A stretch of 64,000 nt of DNA, from positions 930,001 through 994,000 of the forward strand of contig JANEZZ010002362.1 in assembly GCA_026122225.1 (NCBI GenBank), read 5' to 3'. The notes beneath the pieces were generated by a model that saw only the letters and a list, made by a program, of their open reading frames with translations, ran no database searches and was not told the DNA's origin. The position numbers were made by a program, and so were the translations under genes. Numbering within the stretch: position 1 is the first letter of the stretch; each line of letters begins with the position of its first letter. The DNA comes from Heloderma charlesbogerti (Eukaryota; Chordata; Lepidosauria; Squamata; Helodermatidae). Positions 46,324-57,367 of the stretch are shown here, in pieces.

Positions 46324-46530
46324 GTAGGAAGCTGCCTTATACCAGGTTGAGCTTTTTGTCCATCTAGTCCAGTACTGTCTACTCTGACTGGCAGCGACTC
46401 TCCAGTCTCAGGCAAAGTTCTTCCATCGATACCTGACCCTTTGAACTGGAAATGCTAGAGGCTGAACCTGTGACCTTCTGCTTGCATAGCCTGTGCTCTA
46501 CCACTGATCTGCAATCACTCCCCCTAAAGT
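46324..46530 (-). mobile_element. tRNA-derived SINE, antisense
   Basis: GGAAGCTGCCTTATACCAGG at the left is the inverse of the SINE 3' motif at 12.45 kb. GAGGCTGAACCTGTGACC and TGCTCTACCACTGATCTGC at the right are the inverse of the B-box and A-box head. It is more diverged than the sense copy. Confidence 0.75.
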
Positions 46531-46544
46531 TCTTCTTCAAGGAA

Positions 46545-47092
46545 CTTAAGAACATAAGAAAACCTATGCTGGATCACACCAAAGGCATATCTAGTCAAGC
46601 TTCCTGTTTCTCACAGTAGTCAACCAGATGCTGATGGGAAACCCACAAGCAGGACATGAGTGCAATAACATCCTCCCACCCATGCTCCCCAGCAACTGGC
46701 CTTTCCTCTGATACTGGGGGCAATAGTCATCATGACTAGCAGCTATGGATAGCCTTCTCCTCCAGGAATTTCTCTAATCCCCTTTTAAAGCCACTGAAAT
46801 TGGTGGCCATCACTACACCTTGAGGTAGACAATTGCATAGTTTAACTATGTACTATGTACTTATTTTATGTGTCCTGAATCTCCCACCATTTAGCTTCAT
46901 TAGATGACCCTGGGTTCTAATATTATATGAGAGAGAAATAAAAATCTCCCTCTTCACTTTCTCCACACCATACATAATTTTATACACCTCTTACTTCCCT
47001 TTTTTATAAGCTAAAAAGTCTCAAAGCGTTGCAGTCTTTCCCCATAGGAGAGTTGCTCCAGCCTCTTGACCATTTTGGTTGCCCCAAACATC
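46545..47092 (-). mobile_element. CR1/L3-like LINE 3' UTR, antisense
   Basis: The left edge is the inverse of the 3' module seen at 16.75 and 51.1 kb (AAGAACATAAGAAAACC, then CTGGATCACACC). It continues through GCAGCTATGGATAGCCTTC, CCCCTTTTAAAGCCACTGAA, CCACACCATACATAATTTTA and GCTCCAGCCTCTTGACC. This long stereotyped block is common in reptile genomes as a CR1-group 3' region; clade naming is from memory of the pattern. Confidence 0.68.
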
Positions 47093-47911
47093 TTGGTTCA
47101 TAGCTCAGTCCTTTAGCCACTACAATACAGTAGCTCTCATAAAGGTAGCGGAAAGGAAAACAGGGGAAATTCTTTGTGAATTTCTTGTGTACATATATCT
47201 AATGTCTACATTGCGAATAGCTTTAAATCAGTGCAGCTCCAAAAAAGCACACAAGCTCTACAATAATCAGGATAGTATTTAGGCATTAACTAAACAGGGC
47301 CAAAGTATTCACCAGATACTTTTCAAATGATTTGAGAGAGAGGGGTGAAAAGCGCTGTCAAAAAAGGCTTATCTGTGGGGGGAGGGGGATGGTGAGATCT
47401 ACCAATTGGGGGGCTGGGGAGCTTTCCATTATGAGAGGAGGTGGCAGGGGTTTTTCCCATCCCTTTCTATACTTTAACCCAAAAAAAGCTGACAGTGGAC
47501 CTGCAATCAGCTACATGGTGGTGCTGCAACGTCTCACCAAATTGCCCAGTGGGAACAATACCTCATCATGATGTAGAATCATTCCCAGGGGCATTGTTGT
47601 GATAAAGATGTCTACCACTGCAATGCCCTCCTTCCTGGAAAAGTTGATCAAAATGCAACTCAAGAGTCTGACTACCCCTTCTCAGGGGACAAGGCATTGT
47701 ATCTGGAGGAAGAGTCAGAGAGTGAAAGGGAATTGTCCTCAGAGCCAGCTTTGGAGGTCCCCACTGACCCAGAGACTTCAGTGCTGAAAGAAGATTTTTG
47801 GCCAGCCCCTCTTCACATTGCCAACCGTCAACTCTGAAAAACCAAGAAGCTATAACAGAACCGTGGTCTCTCCCGCACTATAGGAGTCAATGGCTTTTGA
47901 AAGAGGCAGGG

Positions 47912-48455
47912 TGTCATGATTCCTTTGGCCCCCTCTTTCCTTAAGCTCTCAAAAACACACAAAAGAAGAGGCTTCAGTCTCACACTTTTAATTCATTATT
48001 CACAGGTTCATTATAGATGCAAATCCTCGAAGACTCTCTGGCTGCAAAGGAATGCCTCCAGGGGATTCAAATTTCAACCTTTTGGAAAGGGCAGGGGGGA
48101 AACTACAGAAATGCTGGGAAGCCACTAAATGAGTGGTGCTTGTGGGAAAGGGGAGTGGTCAGGGAAAGGGGTGAGGCCATCTTGGCAACCCCAGGAAGGC
48201 TTGATTGGGACCACATTTTGTCCTCTGGGCCCAAGGTTCCCCAGGCCTCCTTCAACTAAAGAGGCATATCCCACTGGAGACAGGGCTACCCACCCAGACT
48301 GAATTACAGTTCTATTTAGAGCTCAATCGGAGATTACCTGGTGCTGAAACAACATTCAAAACATACATCAGCTTGTGCTTCATATAGACCTTTCCATACA
48401 GTACTACCCATTCTGAATCTGAACTCTTGCCTGACTTTGTTTTGCTTCACTTGAC
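47912..48455 (-). mobile_element. Gypsy-type LTR, antisense
   Basis: TGTCATGATTCC at the left corresponds to the inverted LTR end. GAGGCTTCAGTCTCACAC, ATTCATTATTCACAGGTTC and GACTCTCTGGCTGCAAAGG are the inverse of the 3' part of the 44.3-kb LTR. The segment ends near a CTGAATCTGAACTCTTGCC block that resembles the inverted LTR start. Length fits the 512-565 bp of the sense LTRs. Confidence 0.7.
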
Positions 48456-48878
48456 TCTCCTGGCTGCAAAGGAATGCCTCCAGGGGATTCAAATTTCAAC
48501 CTTTTGGAACAGGCAGGGGGGAAACTACACAAATGCCGGGAAGCCACTAAATGACTGGTGCTTGTGGGAAAGGGGGTGTGGTCAGGGGAAGGGGTGAGGC
48601 CATCTTGGAAACCCCAGGAAGACTAGATTGGGACCACATTTTGTCCTCTGGGTCCAAGGTTCCTCAGGCCTCCTTCAACTAAAGAGGCATCTCCCACTGG
48701 AGACAGTGCTACCTACCCAGACTGAATTACAGTTCTATTTAGAGCTCAATCTGAGATTACCTGGTGCTGAAACAACATTCAAAACATACTCCAGCTTGAG
48801 CTTCATATAGACCTTTCCATACAGCACTATCCATTCTGAATCTGAACTCTTGCCTGACTTTGTTTTGCTTCACTTGAC
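48033..48878. repeat. Tandem duplication, period about 422 bp
   Basis: GGCTGCAAAGGAATGCCTCC at about 48040 recurs at about 48462, and the following 420 bp repeats with only scattered differences. It covers CCCACTGGAGACAG, GAATTACAGTTCTATTTAG and ending CCTGACTTTGTTTTGCTTC. The duplicated unit covers most of the antisense LTR except its first 120 bp. Confidence 0.92.
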
Positions 48879-48884
48879 TCTGCT

Positions 48885-49625
48885 TGCTGGAATCTCATCT
48901 CCAGAACCTGGCACTCCAATTACGCCCATTCCTGGACAGGGATAGCCTAGCCACGGTGATCCATGCACTGGTAACCTCATGATTAGACTACTGCTCTATG
49001 TGGGGCTGCCCTTGTGCGTGGTTCAGAAGCTGCAGCAGAATGCAGCAGCTAGGGTGCTCACTGGGACACCTAGCTTTCCTCACATAACTCCTATGTTAAA
49101 AGAACTGCACTGGCTGCCTATTAGCTACCGAGCCATGTATAAGCTATTATGCTATTGTCATACAAAGCCCTAAACAACTTAGGACAAGGATACCTAGCAG
49201 CCTGCCTTCCCTTATACATACCCAGGGAAGCTTTAAGATTGTCAGAGGAGGCCTTGCTGGTCATTCCAAAACAAATGGAATATCGCCATGCAGTACCCCG
49301 ACAATGGGGCTACTCTGTGGCAGCACCCACCTTTTGGAAAATCCTCCCTTGTGCATTTCAGGAGGCAGAAAATATGGCACCTTTTAAATGCCTCCTGAAA
49401 ACACACTTGTTCACTCAGGCTTTCCCTGGGCTGTAATTAAATTAATCATGCTGCTCCATTTTACTGCTGTTTGAATTGTTTTTATTGTAGTTGGAAATGT
49501 TTTTAATGCTGCATTTTTAATATTGTATTTTAAATGTGATTTTATTATTTACTGTGAACCACCAAGGGATTTTATTATTTTCAGAGGGATATAAGTGTAA
49601 AAAATAAACAAACAAATAAATAAAA
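48885..49625 (+). mobile_element. CR1/L2-group LINE, ORF2 C-terminus and 3' UTR
   Basis: The 5' truncation falls in the RT C-terminal region. The frame reads VQKLQQNAAARVLTGT and ITPMLKELHWLPISYR, the hallmark QNAAARLLTG...HITPxLxxLHWLPV block of CR1/L2 LINEs. After a frame change it continues to RQWGYSVAAPTFWKILP and FKCLLKTHLFTQAF near 49430. A 3' UTR with CTGTGAACCACCAAGG and GGGATATAAGTGTAAAAAAT ends in an AAACA/AAATA tail. The 3' terminus is the sense form of the many LINE tails in the window. Confidence 0.88.
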
Positions 49626-51087
49626 CTCTGTCTGTGAGCTCCCCGCTTGGACTGCAATCCTCTTTCTACTACACCCATCACCTGGAACAGAACATCCCAA
49701 ATGACCCCATGAAAGGTGCTGGTGAGCAGGGGTAGGCCCAGTTGGCCCAATAATATATTTCCAAGGAACTTTGAAATTGGCAGCTCTTGGTAACATGCAA
49801 CATTTCTCTTTCATAAAGTAAAAAATGCCTTTTGACCATAAGAGGTTTATTAGTTGCCCAGAGTAATTTGTGGTTTCACACCAGTATTATGGTTTGGGTC
49901 AGAATTTTGTGAGTGACACACAGTTGTAAGTTTGGAAACAAAGATTTGCATAATAAAAACACAGCAATCAAATGGCCATTCATATGGAATGAGGAATAAA
50001 ACAAAACTCAGGCATAAGCAAAATGATTCATAATTCTTTAAAAAATGCCAGAACATCAATGATTCATTTACAGTTAGTTTTAGGTCTGTTTGCTGGTGGT
50101 CAGATAACTGATCTACTTGCTGGTTTACTGCATAATTTTCTAATGGCATAACCAAACAGTGTTTACTTGCTCCATTAATCTGAACTGCTGGTATATGTAC
50201 TATACACTGTTACTTTTCCTTGGTCTTCTGCTCTTTGTCTCCACAATACTATTACAATTTAAGTATCACTTCTACCATCTAATTCAAGCGACTCTTTTCT
50301 GTTCCTGGTCAGTCTGAACTCTGATCATTAGGGTTACCACTCAGTTAAAATAAAAATGGCCAGAGATCTGCAAATGATACATTGTTCAAATCGACACATT
50401 CTGAAATGATGCCCCTTTACTAGATTGTAATTTAGATTAGTTTACATTTGGGCAGATGGACATCCTATATCATTCCTATGTTTACATACCCATTCTGTAT
50501 ACATATCTCTCATATATTCCCTACTTATCTCAGACAAAATCCATCCCATGTTTAGTTACCTAATAATCCAGTGCCTTGAAAAAGACAATTTCTCCCACTT
50601 CTATTTACATGTTCCTTTTAGCCCTGAATTAATCTATCTACATACATTCCTACATCATTGACTTGGTTATCATTTCCTCCATCTCCTTGTACCCATGGAT
50701 TTCCAGTCCAAATTTTCCTTTCCTCTCCAAGAGGCATTGATAATTAGCTTAACTTGTGGTTCTTTTAAGGGAAGCTTGAGCTCTTCCTTCAGAAGATAAA
50801 CTTCAAAGAATTATAATACTGAAGATGAGATTAAAGTTATTTTCAGAAACCTTTTGGCTTCATGAAATCAAGACTCAGGGGAGGAGGGATGCAAACAGGG
50901 TGATGAAGTTGGGGGAGGCATTTTGGCTGAGCACTAGTAAATATTTTATTTCATGTTGATCAAAATTAGGAAAATGTCATTCCTATCAACTGTGACACCA
51001 ATTTCACAAATCCATATCGACACACTCATCCATTCCCCCTTGTTGTTTCAGCCCTTCAACCCTACTACTCATGGCTGTTATATATTA
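49626..51087. other. No gene recognised
   Basis: AT-rich, without supported coding sequence or repeat ends. Confidence 0.45.
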
Positions 51088-51232
51088 CCTCCAGTATCAG
51101 AGGCAGTCAGCCTGGGGAACACAAGCAGGAGGGTGCTATTACATTCTTATCCTCCTTGTGAGCTTCCCATGGGAGGGAACAGAATGTTGAACTAGATTAG
51201 ACCAGCATGGCTCATATGTTCTTCCTATGTTC
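51088..51232 (+). mobile_element. CR1/L3-like LINE 3' end
   Basis: GTGAGCTTCCCATGGGAGG, AACAGAATGTTGAACTAGAT and ACCAGCATGGCTCATATGTT parallel the element at 16.75-16.94 kb. Confidence 0.62.
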
Positions 51233-51925
51233 ATTGGATCCACCCCTCAAGATTAGCCACACTCTCAGCTTCTCTTTTTATGTGTGGCAGATTCTTTTTC
51301 TTGGTGCTGGTAGAAAATATTGTAGGCATTCTATGATATTTCAAGTTTGTGTTCTAAAACCGGAAGCAATTACAATTGCTCAGTTGTTTTGATAATTTGA
51401 TATTATAGGACAAAGTGTATCTGAAAATTTACTTTTATAACATCAATATTATGCTAATACTGGTGAACAGATTCAATCCAATTTTATTCTTATGGCCAGG
51501 CTGAGTTCATAAAAGACAACCATAATAAATGATACTTGAATAGAACAGCTATCTAAACAGAAACCCCGAAGTCCATTAAACAAGCAATTCTTCAGAAACA
51601 TTAGTTTTAATAGTTGAATCGGGACTCTTCAGAAATGCTATGAAAGCAAAAGAAGGAAAGAAAACCATAACAAGAGGAACAAAAAGCTAAACGGAAAGAG
51701 GAAGGAAAACGTTTAGATTCTTGGAGTGATGGAAATAAATAACAAAGCTATTCGTTTCAGTTCAAAGAGCATATCATTTATATTGCTTATGTTTTTCTTT
51801 GGATATTTATTTTATCTTGAAAATTGGCATGGTAAAAAGGTAAGTGTGAAGGTAGGGAAAGGAGAGACATGACTGACCTGTTCTGGAGAGGGTCTATGAT
51901 TGGAGTGCTGTGTTCTGCCAGGAGA

Positions 51926-52067
51926 TCTGTGATGGTGGTGGTGGTGATGGTGGTGGTAGTGGTGATGGTCGTCATCATAGTTGTCCGCCATCAGTTTCAT
52001 CCTGTTCTGTGTCTGTTTAGATTAAAGCAAACAAAATGCTAAAATACATCATCATCATCATCATCAT
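51926..52067. repeat. (GGT)n/(GAT)n and (ATC)n trinucleotide tracts
   Basis: A GGT-rich tract at about 51930-51975 and an ATC tract at about 52048-52066. They account for His- and Thr-rich open frames on the minus strand. Confidence 0.9.
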
Positions 52068-52587
52068 TATTGATTTATATACTGTTTATATTTTTTAAAA
52101 TATCTCTAAGCAGTCAACGAGAACATTTGCTGGATCTGCACTGTGTCACTGACAATATTCCTCCCTGCTTACAGACTCAAACTTAACATTTAATTCAAAG
52201 TTCTGAGCTTCAAATCTTCTACCTGCTTGCACAACCTCTGACCAAAGAAGCCGAACACAATGGTTGTCATGGACCTGGTAGGGACATAGTGAATGAATGA
52301 ATGGTTTATTATGGTCACAGACCAATATAAATTTTGATATAAAAGAAAGATGCAGCTAATTAAGACTAGCTAAATAAAACCAATACATTTTAAAATGGCA
52401 CCAACATATTTCTCCCTTGTTTGCATTGAAATGTGAAAGAACCTAGCAACTTTCCCAGTGAAACAGGATGAATCATCCTTCAAATAGAACATCACCAGCT
52501 GTTCAGAAGGTCATCCCAGGAGAGTTCTTAATAAAGGAAAAATCAGCTTCTCTCTGCAGTCTTACACAGATTACAGTACAGGAGTAC

Positions 52588-53340
52588 ACGATCACTATGG
52601 ATGGCAGAGAATTCTGCCACGGATCTCGGTGAGGCCGAATGCCAGTGCATTCTTGTCAGGGTTTTTTTTTTTTTACAAGACGTGATAGGCTACGTAAAGA
52701 TTTACGTAGCCTATCATGGCTGGGTAAAAAAAAACAAAATGTGTACGCAAATGGCAATGGCTACGGCCGCCGCCATTTGCGTTCCTTATTTTTGGTTGTC
52801 TTAGTCCACGTAAATATTTACGTAGACTATGACGGTGAAAATAAAGGGAACGCAAATAGAGTAGCGGGCGCTATTTGCGTCCCTTTTTGATTTGCCGTTC
52901 TAGCCTATGTAAATATTTACATAGGCTAGAACGGCGAATCAAAAAGGGACGCAAATAGCGCTCGCTACGCTATTTGCGTTCCCCTTTATTTTCGCCATCA
53001 TAGTCTACGTAAATATTTACGTAGACTAAGACGGCCAAAAATAAGGAACGCAAATGGCGGCGGCTGTAGCTGCTGCCATTTGCGCACACGTTTTTGTTTT
53101 GTTTTTACCCAGAGCCCTCCGCGGCTGGAAATCCGGCTGTGGATGGCTCTGGCCTGGGCCTGGCCGGCTGCTCCGCGGAGCTGCCGCAGAGCACAGCCGG
53201 CCGTGGAGGATTCCGGGGGGGAGGAACGGCTCAGCTCCCCCCCCATCGAGGATTCCAAGGGAAGGGACGGAACGCCTCCCCCCCCACCATCAACATAATC
53301 CGTGGAAAGGTAAGTGACTTTCATACATCCCTACGATCAA
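52588..53340 (+). mobile_element. Palindrome-module hAT MITE, copy 7, near-perfect nested palindrome
   Basis: The element at 52596-53332 starts TATGGATGGCAGAGAATTC (A end) and ends GTAAGTGACTTTCATACATC then CCT. ACGATCAC (52588-52595) and ACGATCAA (53333-53340) match at 7 of 8. Modules in order: GGCTACGTAAA palindrome 52679-52721, GCAAATGGC-type 52745-52783, GTCCACGTAAA-type 52801-52830, GCAAATAGAG-type 52850-52881, GCCTATGTAAATA-type 52899-52932, GCAAATAGCG-type 52949-52980, GTCTACGTAAA-type 53000-53029 and GCAAATGGCGGC-type 53047-53084. From CTGGGTAA (52720) to TTACCCAG (53112) the sequence is one 393-bp quasi-palindrome, spacers included. Confidence 0.94.
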
Positions 53341-54662
53341 CAGACTCTATTGCGCCCATTCCACATGGACAGAGACGTTCATTAACAGGGAGCTTACTGA
53401 ATCGTCCACTTAACTGTGTAGAGGGCAACACATTGAAATGATTTAGCATAGGCCATGTAGTGGACCACATTTGGCTTACTGAGTCACAAGTTGTGCACGT
53501 CTACTCTCTAACTAGGAGGAATAAATTGACAAAACTGTATCTGTCTATATCCATATAAAATATTTGTCTCCTTCATCTACATGGAGCTGCCCAGCAGGAC
53601 TCTCTCATCCAGGGCTGATCAGGTCAGTACCGACTTCTCAGCTCACAATTGTCAAATCTTAATTTATACCCCTGCAGTCTCTTTGTTTAATTAGGAAGAG
53701 GTGTTAACAATATTAACAATGTTAACGTCCATGCAGATCTGTTTACAGGTTTTATACAAATCATATATAGGAAGGAACCTGTGCAACAGCTACAAATGGT
53801 GTTTGTGAAAAGTGCAATTTATATGTTTCCTGTTTTTTGCAGGGTAGGGATGGGATGAAATAGCCTATATAGAGATCTTGAGCTACTGGGTTATGAAAGC
53901 TCTGTAATGAGCATATGCTGGTGAACACGCTGTTTATTGTGCTTCAAGATCAAAAATATTTGGGTTATAATTCTATCTATACAAACTTCCTAAAATAGCA
54001 AGTCATCCTCCTCTTTCTTCTGTAGTTGAGAACCAGATACTTTCCCATTCTTCTTTATGAAATATTCAGTGCATAGTTTACATAGCTTTTACAGAAGTTG
54101 GTCCAGTAAAAGATATTGGCTTATCTATTTTGCATCACTTCTCATTACAGCAACAGAAATTACTCCATACCATGCAAAGCTCAGAACTGAGGTCACTACC
54201 CAGAGAAGCACACTACAGCCTCACTCAGACCACCGTCTAGAGAACTCAGCCTAGTAACTCTCCACTCACCGGGTTGTTGGCAGTGAGTAAAAATTGCACC
54301 CATCCAGGCAATTAGTCTCAGAAGCTTTTATAAATGGTGGCCGGGGGTGGGATGGGGGGACGACAGCAATTGCTTCTTTCTATTTGACTTGGGGGCTGCC
54401 ACAAAGGATTAACAGAGGCATATGGGGTTAAGAGAACAAGCAAAATGTTTGTGGGCTAATACCTTTTATGGACATATTCACAAAGCTACTTTAAAGTGTA
54501 CACTGGTTGGCTATGCCCAGGAGGACCTTGGGCACTTTTAATTTGAACAGTAAACTCTTCCCTTCCAACTTCCGTGGCAGCATAGTACATGCACATACTA
54601 TGAAGCATCTAGAGATGCTCTCTAGATTGGGACTTGAGTGAGCAAAACCAGACTGGATACAT

Positions 54663-55080
54663 ACAGCAGCTAGGGATGGATGGACTCACCCGCACCCAGC
54701 TTTGCCGGGCACGTGCCAAGCCACCACTGCCACCCACCCACCCACCCCTGTTCATAGCACCAAGCGAGCTTCATCACAGCCTGATGCGGGGTTGCCTGTC
54801 CTCCTAGGGTTACGCAACATTGTACGCAACATTGTGCACTTCCGGGTAGGTAATGTTGCATAATTGCATTCGCAAAGAGCCCATTTACGCAACATTACAG
54901 GCATGAATGCTCCATTACGGCCGCCAATTATGCAACATTACCTACCCAGAAGCACCCAAGCCACCCTGGTTGCGCACAGTGGTGGCTCGCTAGGAGGAGA
55001 GAGCAGATGCTGGTTTGGCTGGTGGAGTGCAGGAGGGTGGACCTCCCCTCCACAGACTCTGTGGCATCCCTAACAGTAGC
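54663..55080 (+). mobile_element. Second palindromic hAT MITE family, copy 1
   Basis: The element at 54671-55072 starts TAGGGATGGATGGACTCACC and ends GACTCTGTGGCATCCCTA. ACAGCAGC (54663-54670) and ACAGTAGC (55073-55080) match at 7 of 8, the hAT-type 8-bp duplication. The centre (about 54840-54952) is a palindrome with arms GGGTAGGTAATGTTGCATAA and TTATGCAACATTACCTACCC around a core with further TACGCAACATTAC motifs. The interior is unrelated in sequence to the first family but shares the TAGGGATG terminus. Confidence 0.88.
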
Positions 55081-56326
55081 CCCTAAGCAATCACCTCATG
55101 GAGCAAGAAAGGTTGCAGATACACACTTTTCTACAGGCTTCATATTCTGGGATCAGTGGTAAAACTGGACTGCAAAATACAAATATAAGCTAGATGTGCA
55201 TTGTAGATTGAACATTTATTTATAAGTAGTCATTCCTCTGGAGATTAAGCATTCGAGCCTTCAGAGGTGCACACAAAGGCTAGTTATTCAGATTATAAAA
55301 CACTTCAAGCTTTTATCTGTAAAACTGCATTTTACAGTCCTTTTTCACCATTGGATAAAGAGGAGGAGGAGGAGGAGGAATAGTAATTTTTTTTGTTTAG
55401 CTAAAAGCCGTTACATAACAGAAGGAACATTCAGAGTTGAGCAACACATTTAGCTCTTAAATAATGAGACACAAAAGGTAACATATTTTTCATTATCAAA
55501 CAACAGAAAACATACAAATTCACTAGGTGTAACAAAAGTCATCTTGAGCCTAAACTCAGACAAACATTTTTTCATCTGGATCCTTATAAAAGGAAATTGG
55601 GTAATATAATGGCCAATATCCTCAGTGACAGTTTTACACACAAAAAAACAGGAATGATGTTGCAATGGTAATTTCTTATAGCAGTCCTCTAAGAAAACAG
55701 AGGATATAACATTAAATCTTAACTCTGTAAAAGCATACCTATGTGAAGCTAAAGTAATAAAATCCAAATTAGTGGCTTTCTGATTATCTAACTTGATAAG
55801 TGGATACAATCAAGAAAACCTAGAAGAATTAATGATTATGATATTAGACAGAAAGTCTTTTCCAGGCACAAAATGCCTTAAATGAGATTTGGACCTTTGA
55901 GAATTCAAGGACTTTACTTAAACTTTAAGCCATAAACTTTACAGACCAAACATGACAATGTGAAAATTGACACTGTATTGTCAAAATTTAGCAGTTGGAC
56001 TTGTATTCCAGCACAAAAACACTTCTACACAGACATGAGCAGCAGGGGACCAACAGGTAAAGCCAGTACTTTCTTTTGGGAAGAATTTTGAATCTTCTCA
56101 AATTCCTGAACTAATGATTGGCTAAAGCCCCAAAGCTCTGCACCCTATATCATAGAAGAAACAACCAAACCCAAAAGGATTTTAAGGGCCAGGAGAACCA
56201 GTTTTCTACACTTAATGTAAGGGAACTTCAAGATGGCTCCTACAATTCATCTTGCTTTAATGACAATAGCATCCTGCTCAGCATTCCAAGAGCTGCAAAA
56301 AAACATTGCTAGATAACTAATAGTAC

Positions 56327-56452
56327 AGTCCCATCCATGTTTAGAGAGAAAAAGCTATTCAGCCGTGTGTCTAAATATGCCTAGGACTGCTGGGGAATTC
56401 TGGGAGTTGTAGGGCTTTTGTCTGTCTGAACATGCATAGGAATGTACCCTAA
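56327..56452. mobile_element. Small foldback MITE inside the antisense LINE
   Basis: CCATGTTTAGAGAGAAAAAG at the left and GCTTTTGTCTGTCTGAACAT at the right are inverted, with GGAATTCTGGGAGTTGTAGG inside the right arm. It is a diverged relative of the MITE at 63.35-63.46 kb. Confidence 0.6.
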
Positions 56453-57005
56453 ATGATTTAACCCACTGAATGGGGTTACTAGAAATTGACCATTTAAATA
56501 TAGGGGATTGTTTACTGAACAGAATTATTTAGTTTTACTATAATTAATGCTAAGCTGTTCCTTCTGTCAAAATTTAACCAGTTGATCCACCTGCTTTTTA
56601 AGACCACTCCTGGTCAGAATGGCAGATGGACATGCATACAGTTCCCCAAGCAGTTGTCCCAACTCATTAACATAAAGTTTAAAAATAAGAGTTGCCAGCA
56701 CACACCCCTGGTTAACTTCCCTCGTGGCTGAAACTGGGTGCACTCTAATTGTAGCAGCACTACCTTGATACAGACCTCGAAGGAGCACAGGCAACCTATG
56801 ATCTATCTCAAGGGCAAACAATTTAGCCCACAGACAGTTCTTATTCATAGAATCAGAAACTGATGATAAATCAGCAAACATGGCCAAAAGCCTTGCATTA
56901 TTCATAATAGCTTTCCCCCCCAACAAGATAAGACAAAATGTAGCAATGATCAATAGCAGAATAGGAGTTCCTAAACCCAGCTTGCTCTTTACACAAAATA
57001 CTGTT

Positions 57006-57367
57006 AAGAAAGACCTAAAAAAGGTAAAGGTGTCCCCAACCAGTCGTGTCCGACTCTAGGGGGTGGTGCTCATCTCCATTTCTAAGCCGAAGAGCCAGCG
57101 CTGTCCGAAGATGCTTCCGTGGTCATGTGGCTGGCATGACTGAACACCGAGGTGCACGGAACGCTGTTACCTTTCCCGTCGAGGCGGTACCTATTTATCT
57201 ACTTGCAATTTCTTGCTTTCGAACTGCTAGGTTGGCAGGAGCTGGGACTGAAGACGGGCGCTCACTCCATCACGCAGCACTCGGGTCTCGAACTGCTGAC
57301 CTGCCAACCTTCCAGTCTGCAGTTCAGCGTCTTAACCACTAAGCCACCGTGGTCCCAAGGAAGACCT
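57006..57367 (-). mobile_element. Sauria SINE, antisense, full length, with target duplication
   Basis: Read on the minus strand the 340-bp element (57017-57356) begins with a tRNA-like head (GGTGGCTTAGTGGTTAAGAC as A box, CAGTTCGAGACCCGAG as B box). A body follows with GGTACCGCCTCGACGGG and CAGCCACATGACCACGG, and the 3' end has AGAGTCGGACACGACTGG, which matches the BovB tail. AAGAAAGACCT (57006-57016) and AAGGAAGACCT (57357-57367) match at 10 of 11. This SINE is diagnostic for squamates and is thought to be mobilised by BovB. Confidence 0.93.
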
